In this document: one piece after another, positions 1-5,808 of the stretch
Layout: each line of letters starts with the position of its first letter
How positions within the stretch are numbered: the stretch's first letter is position 1
Assembly: GCA_947306845.1 (NCBI GenBank)
Contig: CAMZHP010000224.1
Coordinates: forward strand, 1-5,808
Source: an uncultured Prevotellaceae bacterium
GTDB taxonomy: Bacteria > Bacteroidota > Bacteroidia > Bacteroidales > Bacteroidaceae
Length of the DNA: 5,808 bases
Direction of reading: 5' to 3'
Translations under genes and position numbers: made by a program
The notes under the pieces: model-generated
The model's database searches: none
What the model was told of the DNA's origin: nothing
The model's input: only the letters and a program-made list of their open reading frames with translations

Positions 1-3
1 ATC

Positions 4-54
4 AATTGGGCAGACATGGCAGTGATGCAAATGTCTGCCCAATTTTATTGTTTT
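4..54 (+). terminator. Rho-independent terminator of an upstream gene
   Basis: A perfect 14-bp stem is formed by positions 4-17 (AATTGGGCAGACAT) and 31-44 (ATGTCTGCCCAATT), with a 13-base loop. A T-rich tract (TTTTATTGTTTT, 43-54) follows. Inside the loop, GCA (19-21) can pair with TGC (26-28), so the hairpin may extend past one mismatch. The T tract on the + strand side shows that it ends transcription entering from the left, from a gene outside the window. It also isolates the next operon from read-through. Confidence 0.88.
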
Positions 55-180
55 GATGGATGTTCCCATCACGACACCATGTCAACGGTTTCTCGCCGTA
101 GGCAACTGATTTACAACTCGCTGAAAAGTCATGCTGTCGCACCAGTTTTACATTTTTTCAAAAATATTGAAACATTTTTT
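55..180. other. Intergenic segment without recognised gene
   Basis: No credible ORF, tRNA or rRNA is seen here. Positions 60-145 are clearly less AT-rich than the promoter that follows. They contain only small inverted repeats, such as GATGG/CCATC (55-59 and 66-70) and ACGG/CCGT around 84-98. A 6-bp inverted repeat TTTCAA/TTGAAA (156-161 and 167-172) lies just upstream of the promoter and could be a minor regulatory site, but at this AT content it could also be chance. Confidence 0.4.
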
Positions 181-200
181 AAATAATATAATTACCTTTG
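167..200 (+). promoter_or_regulatory. Bacteroidetes-type promoter for the three-gene operon
   Basis: TACCTTTG at 193-200 matches the Bacteroidetes -7 consensus TAnnTTTG exactly and sits in a very AT-rich stretch. The only candidate -33 element is TTG at 167-169, 23 bases upstream of the -7 box. That is slightly longer than the usual 19-21, so this half is weak. Transcription should begin near 206-210, giving a leader of about 60 bases before the ATG at 270. Confidence 0.65.
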
Positions 201-213
201 CAAAATATGACGC

Positions 214-230
214 AAGCCAACTGGCTTTTT
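214..230 (+). other. Small hairpin at the predicted 5' end of the operon mRNA
   Basis: AAGCCA (214-219) pairs with TGGCTT (222-227); in practice this is a 5-bp stem with a four-base loop. A short T run follows (to 230). It would lie within a few bases of the predicted transcription start, so it could stabilise the 5' end of the mRNA. The stem is short and the T run is interrupted soon by AAG, so a working attenuator is less likely. Confidence 0.4.
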
Positions 231-269
231 AAGAGAAAAATCGAGAAACTACCATTCAACTAATTAAAA

Positions 270-737
270 ATGAGGAAACTGTTATCATTATTGATCCTTT
301 TTGTCTTCGCCCTCTCGGCCAAGGCTGACAATGCGCTTGGCATTAAAGTTTTGCTTGAGGACGGCACATCGCATCTCTTCCTTTTGGAAGACAACCCCGT
401 AGCCAAATTCAAAGGTGGTGTGCTGGTCATCACCAGTAAGAAACAGGAGATCAGCGTCAATCTGGATGAAGGCGCATTGGTACAGGTGGCATATGTCAAC
501 GAAAATGATGGTATCCGTGAGATGGGAGACGGGCAACAGTTTGTCTATCGGATCACTGATTACGGGATGGATGCCAATGGCTTGAGACCCAATACGATGG
601 TCTATGTGTATGACCTGACGGGTGCTGTCGTTGCCAAGGCAACAGTGGGGCAGGACGGCTCAATGAGAGTTCCGCTGAACGGCCATGGCGTCTTTATCGT
701 CAGGACCTCATCCTCATCCATCAAAATCAAAAAATAG
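270..737 (+). CDS. Small secreted protein with T9SS-like C-terminal tail
   Basis: This 155-residue protein has a clear Sec signal peptide: basic Arg2/Lys3, a hydrophobic core at 4-15, and likely cleavage after Ala-Lys-Ala (17-19). The first mature part (about 22-76) has the pattern 'LLEDGT.....LEDNPVAKF.GG.LVIT', which I recognise as common in small secreted Prevotella/Bacteroides proteins of unknown function. Residues 108-155 look like a Por/T9SS type A sorting tail: 'VYVYDLTG' (111-118), then 'GVFIV' (140-144), ending in 'IKIKK'. Such tails normally direct outer-membrane crossing by the type IX system, after which they are removed. Here almost nothing but the short N-terminal module would remain, so the tail may instead be a structural beta domain. 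The ATG at 270 is the only start giving an intact signal peptide, and the A-rich stretch before it is typical of Bacteroidetes. It is the first gene of the operon, 5 bases before the next start. The molecular role is unknown. Confidence 0.85.
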   Translation: MRKLLSLLILFVFALSAKADNALGIKVLLEDGTSHLFLLEDNPVAKFKGGVLVITSKKQEISVNLDEGALVQVAYVNENDGIREMGDGQQFVYRITDYGMDANGLRPNTMVYVYDLTGAVVAKATVGQDGSMRVPLNGHGVFIVRTSSSSIKIKK

Positions 738-742
738 AAGAC

Positions 743-3679
743 ATGAAAAAGTTGAATATATTGTGGTGTGTGTTGGCTGCTATTTTGTGGTCTGTGGATT
801 CTCAGGCACAAAATGCCATCACGTTTTGGAAATATGGCAGAGCCACCATCATCGATTCCCCCGACAGTATCACGTTCAAAGATGCCTCCAATTCCCAGAA
901 CACAGGGAACGCCACGACTTATTGGAGGGACGGGAAAGCCACGGTGGTATATTCGCCCGATAGCATGTTCTTATGGAACAATAGTTCTTTCTTTGTTGGG
1001 GAACAAGACTTGGAGGGAACGGCTACCCCAACAGAAATGGAAACCTTTTTGCGACAGCTGTCATCCGATGAGGAGAAAGTCCGCGTGACTACCTATTCTG
1101 TAGCAGACTCCATGAAATATGACGCCCTTGCGCAGGACGTGATCAGTACCAATAGCATCAATCGGTTCAGGGGCTTCGTCATCGAACAGCAGGACAGGAA
1201 CACTGGCTTGTGGGGTAAGACCCGCTATGGCGGTTTCAATGCCTACTACAACACTTTCATAGAGAACGACAAGCGGTTTATTCTTGTGGTGTTCTATTAT
1301 CAGGGTGGATTCCCCAACAAGAAGACAGCCTATGTGAAGCTGGGACAGGTGAACAGCGGTCCAATCGTCGGAGCCGTCACCATCTACCCCGGACAGGAAT
1401 GTGCCTTTGTCAAGGTTTGTCTTGACGACTACATCCAAGGCTATGGCTGTGCCAACTTTTTCCCGTTGCTCATCACTGAAGGTTCAAAAGCACGCAACTA
1501 TCTCAATCCTATCTTTGTAAAATCCGACCCCATCGTCTCTGCCAATTGGCGCGAACAGACGTTTGGCAGTGCGTTTGGCACGGTCAACGGTGTCTCGGTG
1601 TATTACAACAAAGACACCTACGACCAGAAGAGAGGACTTATGAGAAATCAAAGCACAGTCAGTGATGCCATCTATCAAAGCGTGGAGCTGTGCGAGAGAT
1701 ATGTGAAAAATCTGAATGGGCATATCAAGAGAACATCTGGATGGGGCAATGCCATCAAATGGCCTACCAACAGGGCTAACGACGATGTTGACCCCGGTGC
1801 GTATATCGTGTTTCCCAATGATGGAAAGAACCAGGTGCGGGAGGGAGACCTGATCGTCTGGGATCGCTCCACATGGGGACATATCGGCGTGGTGGTCAAG
1901 ACAACGGAGAATGATATCACCATTGCCCATCAAAACGGTGGAGTGGGGACAAATGCACTGCCCATTGGCACAACACTGAAGTTGGAAAACGGCATTGTCA
2001 AGGATGTCAGGCCAGGCTCAGACCATTCGCCCATCTTTGCCGGAGTTACTCCCATCCCCTCTTTCATCCGTATCAACAGCGATGCCGAGGGATCGGCCAC
2101 CTACGCCACGACAATGACCGTCAATACCACCAACCTGCGATTCGGTGAGGTGGAGGTGGGAGAAAGCAGCTCTGCGAGCTTCCAAATCTCCAACCCCAGT
2201 GGCAATTCCACGCTGACCGTCTCCTCGGTGAGGCTGACCAGTGGTGAGGCGTTCTCCACCGATGCCAGCGCTTGCACCATTGAGCCAGGCGAGACCAAGA
2301 CCTTCAGTGTGACATTCGCTCCACTCAGTGGCGGTGATTATGAAGACCGCATCGTGATCACCTCGAATGCGCAGGACAATCCCACATGGACCATCAAGCT
2401 CTCCGGCACTGGCGAGGGACTGGTCTTGGCAGGCACCATCAATATCAACCCTAGGCGTATCAACTTTGGCACTGTCATGGAAAATGTCCCTGCAACCAAG
2501 TATTTCACCGTCACGAACACTGGCGACTACGATTTGACTTTCAATATTAGTCAACCTGTTTATCCGTTCACCATACCGGAGGCCGGCAAGAACATCACCC
2601 TCCGTCAAGGAGGCAGCCATACCGTGGAGGTGACATGTGCTGGCTTGGACCCGGGAGAGATCGTGGAAAACGTCTTTGTCAGGATCTCATCCAATGCCAC
2701 CAACAAGGATGAGGTGAACGGCATCACACTGTCCGCCAACGGAGCGGGAGTGGGTCCTGTCTGTCCTGCATTGGTCACAATGGTGGAGCTGGCTGGCGTG
2801 GAATACAAAATTCTGGAGGACTTGCCCAACATCATGTACTTCAATGTCAGTGCCCTCCTGAATGACCAGACCGACGTGGAGGAATGGGGCTTGTATTTCA
2901 ATAGGGATCAGGAGAAACTGGAGTTCAGTTTTAAAGCCGTACAAAGGGGAGAGACCATGACCTTGAGCTGCAGTTCTACAGGAGAAAACGGTCTGATGAA
3001 ATTGGACATCAACAACTTCGTGGCGACGTATGACGACATGGTGGGAGTCTATGTGAAAAAGCGCGATAGGAATACCGGTGATCTGCTCACCATTTACGGA
3101 GATATGTTCCGCTTCTCACTCCGCTATGACACGCCTCCTTCATTCACGTTCTCAAGTCCATTTATTTTGGATACGCAAGTTCTTGAAAAAGATGGCGATA
3201 ATATCAAGTACAAGACCAGTTTCATGTTCCATTATGATCTGAGAGGTGCGTTCTGGATCGACTATATTGACACCGGAATCAGCGGGCAGAATTGGACGTT
3301 GGGCGAGAATGCCATCTGGGTGGCCCAAAAGGACCGTTATGGCGATCAGACGTGGTCGGAAAACTATTGGAGCAATACAGGTGACCTGGGACATTCAATC
3401 TGGAGAATCCTGCATCTGCGCAATTACACGACTCTCAAATCCAACTGCCTGAACTTCAAAGGAGAAGGAAAGCTCACCGACGTGTGGGTAACATCGATGC
3501 CTGTATATGTACCCAGGAGTCTCCAGGGCAAGCAGGTGAGGCAGGCAGACGCTCAGGATGCCGGGTTCCCGTATGTATTGAACATGACTGCTCCAGAAGA
3601 AATGAATGCGAAGGCCACTCCGTCCAAACCATTCAAAAAGTCATTCCCCTACAAGGGTGGCGTGTTAGGAGCATATTGA
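743..3679 (+). CDS. Secreted multidomain protein: CHAP-like plus choice-of-anchor-D domains
   Basis: A 978-residue exported protein with a signal peptide at 1-22 (cut near Gln-Ala-Gln, 21-23). Domains in order: two related 24-residue 'W-x-x-G-x-A-T ... S-P-D-S' modules (24-47 and 56-79); a beta-rich region (about 100-265) ending in 'NPIFV'; a CHAP-like domain (about 305-435); two ASPM-SPD-2-Hydin/choice-of-anchor-D beta domains (about 460-557 and 565-669), each with 'F-G-x-V' near the start; a fibronectin-III-like region (about 688-797, 'EEWGLYF' then 'IYGDMFRFS'); and a C-terminal region (798-978) I do not recognise. The CHAP call rests on 'YQSVELCERYV' (311-321), 'VREGDLIVWDR' (365-375), 'GHIGVVV' (379-385) and 'HQNGG' (396-400). 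CHAP enzymes cut peptidoglycan cross-bridges or amides with Cys and His. His380 and Asn398 are present, but Ser313 aligns with the catalytic Cys, and the nearest Cys is 317. The protein may therefore be inactive, a binder, or a variant enzyme. No T9SS tail, LPXTG-like or membrane anchor is seen. It is followed 39 bases later by a peptidase lipoprotein gene. Confidence 0.85.
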   Translation: MKKLNILWCVLAAILWSVDSQAQNAITFWKYGRATIIDSPDSITFKDASNSQNTGNATTYWRDGKATVVYSPDSMFLWNNSSFFVGEQDLEGTATPTEMETFLRQLSSDEEKVRVTTYSVADSMKYDALAQDVISTNSINRFRGFVIEQQDRNTGLWGKTRYGGFNAYYNTFIENDKRFILVVFYYQGGFPNKKTAYVKLGQVNSGPIVGAVTIYPGQECAFVKVCLDDYIQGYGCANFFPLLITEGSKARNYLNPIFVKSDPIVSANWREQTFGSAFGTVNGVSVYYNKDTYDQKRGLMRNQSTVSDAIYQSVELCERYVKNLNGHIKRTSGWGNAIKWPTNRANDDVDPGAYIVFPNDGKNQVREGDLIVWDRSTWGHIGVVVKTTENDITIAHQNGGVGTNALPIGTTLKLENGIVKDVRPGSDHSPIFAGVTPIPSFIRINSDAEGSATYATTMTVNTTNLRFGEVEVGESSSASFQISNPSGNSTLTVSSVRLTSGEAFSTDASACTIEPGETKTFSVTFAPLSGGDYEDRIVITSNAQDNPTWTIKLSGTGEGLVLAGTININPRRINFGTVMENVPATKYFTVTNTGDYDLTFNISQPVYPFTIPEAGKNITLRQGGSHTVEVTCAGLDPGEIVENVFVRISSNATNKDEVNGITLSANGAGVGPVCPALVTMVELAGVEYKILEDLPNIMYFNVSALLNDQTDVEEWGLYFNRDQEKLEFSFKAVQRGETMTLSCSSTGENGLMKLDINNFVATYDDMVGVYVKKRDRNTGDLLTIYGDMFRFSLRYDTPPSFTFSSPFILDTQVLEKDGDNIKYKTSFMFHYDLRGAFWIDYIDTGISGQNWTLGENAIWVAQKDRYGDQTWSENYWSNTGDLGHSIWRILHLRNYTTLKSNCLNFKGEGKLTDVWVTSMPVYVPRSLQGKQVRQADAQDAGFPYVLNMTAPEEMNAKATPSKPFKKSFPYKGGVLGAY
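812..979 (+). repeat. Two-copy repeat encoding 'PDS' modules
   Basis: Positions 812-883 and 908-979 encode two related 24-residue units directly after the signal peptide. Shared positions read N-A-x-T-[FY]-W-x-x-G-x-A-T-[IV]-[IV]-x-S-P-D-S-[IM]. The DNA copies have diverged at many third positions, so the duplication is old and not a recent slippage event. The first copy ends in 'SPDSITF', a signature I associate with the N-terminal parts of many secreted Bacteroidetes proteins. Its function is not known to me. Confidence 0.75.
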
Positions 3680-3718
3680 TTTAAGTACCCAGAGACAAAG
3701 TATATCAACCCCCGAGAT

Positions 3719-4870
3719 ATGAAGACCCTTAGGCCACTCCTCTTGCTATCTATGGCGCTGCTGATGCTTTTCACAGCTTGCCATGATGACCCGACACCCG
3801 AGCCCCGGGTGGCGGGACAGACCGTCGTCGTGCTGATGCCATGGTCATTCAGTCTGAAACCTTATTTTGAGAAAAATATCGATGACATGGCAGAGGTCAT
3901 TGCCAGTGGGGGACTTGCCAACGAGCGGGTGGTGGTGTGTTTGGCATCCAGTCAGTTGAAGTCGACTCTTGTCGAACTCAGGGGAGAGCAGGGAAGATGC
4001 GTGCGCGACACCATTGAGGTATTCAACAATATCAACTTCACTGCAGCCAGCAATATCACCAAGTTGCTTGCCTCTGTAGAGAGAGCAGCCCCTGCTCATC
4101 ACTATGCCCTGATCATGGCAGGGCACGGCATGGCATGGCTGCCTGCGGGCACTGTGCCGGTCCAGATGATGTCGCGCATAAAAAAAGGTTACCTTACCAG
4201 GTGGATCGGGGGATATACCAGAGACCTGCAGATAGAGATCAGCACGCTGGCAGAGGGAATCAGCCTGGCAGGGATGCACATGGACTATATCCTTTTTGAC
4301 GACTGCTACATGTCTTCGGTCGAGGTGGCTTATGATTTGCGTGAGGTGACGGACTACGTCATCGGCTGTCCCACGGAGATCATGGCTTTGGGCTTCCCCT
4401 ATAGCCGTTGCTTCAGGTATCTGCTTGGGAGCCCCGACTACCAACGGCTCTGCGAGACGTTTTATGACTTCTACTCCCACTATGAGGTGGCGTGCGGAAC
4501 GGTGGCGGTAACTGACTGCCGCGAATTGGATGCCTTGGCTGATAGGGCACGGGCCATCAATGCCGCATTTCCCACCACACAGGAGCACAATGAAGACATC
4601 CAGCAGATGGATGGGTTCTCGCCGCCTTTGTTCTATGACCTGGGTGACACTTATGCACATCTTTGTCCTGACGGCGCGTTGCTGGAAGCGTTCAACAAGC
4701 AGTTGGAGCGAGCCGTGCCTTACAAAGCCAGCACGTCCTATTATTATTCCGCCTACGGAGGACAATACATCATCAAGTATTATTCCGGTCTCAACACGTC
4801 GCAGACCAGCGAAAACTCCTGTGCAGCCGATTGGAGAAACACAAAGTGGGCACAGGCAGTGATGAAATAA
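3719..4870 (+). CDS. Clostripain-family (C11) cysteine peptidase, surface lipoprotein
   Basis: This 383-residue protein has a lipoprotein signal: hydrophobic 7-18, lipobox 'FTAC' with Cys21. The acidic 'HDD' directly after the Cys fits the Bacteroidetes pattern for export to the cell surface. The body matches family C11 (clan CD, cut after Arg/Lys in known members). A beta strand 'TVVVLMPW' (35-42) is followed by the catalytic His136 in 'LIMAGHGMAW' and by the nucleophile Cys196 in 'FDDCYMSSVEVAYDL', close to the family's 'FDACLMASVE'. 'CPTEIMALGFPY' (217-228) corresponds to the conserved E-x-G-[WF]-P-Y substrate-pocket segment. The His-Cys spacing of 60 residues includes a basic stretch (Arg153, Lys155, Lys156, Arg161) that could be a self-processing site, as reported for other C11 members. 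The ATG at 3719 is the only start that gives an intact lipobox. There is no terminator before it, so it is probably co-transcribed with the two upstream genes. Substrate is unknown. Confidence 0.9.
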   Translation: MKTLRPLLLLSMALLMLFTACHDDPTPEPRVAGQTVVVLMPWSFSLKPYFEKNIDDMAEVIASGGLANERVVVCLASSQLKSTLVELRGEQGRCVRDTIEVFNNINFTAASNITKLLASVERAAPAHHYALIMAGHGMAWLPAGTVPVQMMSRIKKGYLTRWIGGYTRDLQIEISTLAEGISLAGMHMDYILFDDCYMSSVEVAYDLREVTDYVIGCPTEIMALGFPYSRCFRYLLGSPDYQRLCETFYDFYSHYEVACGTVAVTDCRELDALADRARAINAAFPTTQEHNEDIQQMDGFSPPLFYDLGDTYAHLCPDGALLEAFNKQLERAVPYKASTSYYYSAYGGQYIIKYYSGLNTSQTSENSCAADWRNTKWAQAVMK

Positions 4871-4907
4871 TCAAATAACCATCTTGTTTTTTGTAAACAA
4901 ATGTTAA

Positions 4908-4941
4908 ATTTCGACCATTTGATGAAAAAAATGGCCGAAAT
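4908..4941 (+). terminator. Imperfect inverted repeat, possible operon terminator
   Basis: Positions 4908-4920 pair with 4929-4941. The two 6-bp blocks ATTTCG/CGAAAT and CCATTT/AAATGG are separated by one A-C mismatch, around an 8-base loop. It lies 37 bases after the peptidase stop codon and is the best candidate for the operon's end. However, the T tract after it is poor (TATTTGG), so termination may be inefficient. It ends one base before the -33 element of the next promoter. A second weak AT-rich hairpin, TTGTTT/AAACAA (4884-4889 and 4895-4900), precedes it. Confidence 0.5.
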
Positions 4942-4942
4942 A

Positions 4943-4974
4943 TTTGGAGCGTATCCTCAAATAGTATACTTTTG
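4943..4974 (+). promoter_or_regulatory. Bacteroidetes promoter of the ABC transporter unit
   Basis: A near-ideal match to the Bacteroidetes sigma-ABfr promoter: TTTG (4943-4946), a 20-base spacer, then TACTTTTG (4967-4974), fitting TAnnTTTG exactly. Transcription is expected to start at about 4980-4984, inside the inverted repeat that follows. The mRNA would carry a leader of about 200 bases before the ATPase start codon at 5183. Confidence 0.85.
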
Positions 4975-4975
4975 C

Positions 4976-4999
4976 AGTGTACTATTAAAGTAGTACACT
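4976..4999. promoter_or_regulatory. Palindromic operator, probably for a GntR (YtrA-type) repressor
   Basis: AGTGTACTA (4976-4984) and TAGTACACT (4991-4999) form a perfect 9-bp inverted repeat around the 6-base spacer TTAAAG. Its form fits the general GntR-family operator pattern N(y)-GT-N(x)-AC-N(y). It begins one base after the -7 box and covers the predicted transcription start, a position where a bound protein would block initiation. YtrA-type GntR regulators commonly control ABC ATPase genes like the one downstream. The regulator gene is not in this window. An alternative reading is a hairpin at the 5' end of the transcript, but symmetry and position favour a protein site. Confidence 0.75.
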
Positions 5000-5059
5000 A
5001 ATATACTCAATACAATATGAGACGAAACCAATTTATTCACCTTTAAAAAATAAGATGTT

Positions 5060-5125
5060 ATGGTAACTATTATCACTTTCTTCGTTACGGTAGTCATGTC
5101 AGTAGTAACCTTCTTCGGTCTCTGA
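5060..5125 (+). CDS. Possible 21-residue hydrophobic leader peptide
   Basis: A short ORF in the long leader between the promoter and the ABC ATPase gene starts with ATG after an A-rich stretch (TTTAAAAAATAAG) like those before real Bacteroidetes starts, and ends with TGA. The product has 21 residues, almost all Val, Thr, Ile, Phe and Met, with no charged residue. It would form a single membrane-spanning segment. It ends 57 bases before the ATPase start. It could be a membrane microprotein, a leader peptide whose translation affects the downstream gene, or chance. Conservation of its reading frame in related species would decide. Confidence 0.4.
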   Translation: MVTIITFFVTVVMSVVTFFGL

Positions 5126-5182
5126 TATATGTTCAATAGATGAATAACCAATAACCATCCTCACGATTAAAACTCAATCACA

Positions 5183-5808
<626 letters not shown>

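Noticed and set aside
730..745. A frameshift splitting one gene into the 155- and 978-residue ORFs
   Set aside because: Each ORF has its own start and complete signal peptide, and the first ends in a typical C-terminal tail, so they are two genes.
2018..2620. A 200-residue minus-strand open frame opposite the anchor-D domains
   Set aside because: It lies wholly within a strongly supported plus-strand gene, has no promoter or domain of its own, and looks like a codon-bias shadow.
3845..4765. A 306-residue open frame on the minus strand opposite the peptidase gene
   Set aside because: The plus-strand frame has a signal peptide, lipobox and full C11 motifs. The minus-strand product has no recognisable domain and is a shadow of the moderately GC-rich coding strand.
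5063..5109. Three evenly spaced GTAAC/GTTAC words as a proven attenuator
   Set aside because: The stems are only 5 bp with 16-base loops, and the words arise from repeated Val-Thr codons, so chance is a sufficient explanation. The point is kept only as a note in the leader-peptide finding.
4957..5151. A minus-strand open frame of 64 residues across the promoter and leader of the ABC unit
   Set aside because: It runs through a near-perfect plus-strand promoter and operator, its product is low-complexity, and it has no start context or promoter.

Overview
The window looks like chromosomal DNA of a Bacteroidales bacterium, probably Prevotella-like. The evidence is: both intergenic promoters fit the Bacteroidetes pattern (TAnnTTTG at -7, in one case with a TTTG at -33); the genes lack Shine-Dalgarno sequences and have A-rich leaders; and the proteins carry Bacteroidetes hallmarks (a type IX secretion-like C-terminal tail, 'PDSITF' modules, a lipoprotein with acidic residues right after the lipobox cysteine). 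The genus is an inference.

Left edge (1-269): a strong intrinsic terminator of a gene lying outside the window, then about 130 bases with no recognised feature, then an AT-rich promoter with a small hairpin at the predicted mRNA 5' end.

Main block (270-4870): three same-strand genes with gaps of 5 and 39 bases and no internal terminator, so probably one operon. All three products are predicted to be exported. They are (1) a 155-residue secreted protein with a T9SS-like tail; (2) a 978-residue multidomain protein with two N-terminal 'W-x-x-G-x-A-T ... S-P-D-S' modules, a CHAP-like (cysteine amidohydrolase/peptidase) domain, two choice-of-anchor-D/ASPM-SPD-2-Hydin-type beta domains and a fibronectin-III-like C-terminal region; and (3) a 383-residue surface lipoprotein of the clostripain (C11) cysteine peptidase family with its His/Cys pair intact. 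The most striking point is that the CHAP-like domain appears to have Ser where the catalytic Cys should be, with a Cys one helical turn later. I infer a cell-envelope or secreted proteolysis/binding system. Its substrate is unknown.

Right edge (4871-5808): a separate transcription unit. A near-consensus promoter is followed directly by a perfect 9+9 inverted repeat of GntR-operator form lying over the predicted transcription start. Then comes a roughly 200-base leader holding a possible 21-residue hydrophobic peptide, then the first 208 residues of an ABC transporter ATPase that runs off the window. This resembles the GntR(YtrA-type)-regulated ABC exporter operons of Bacteroidetes; the regulator and permease would lie beyond the edge.
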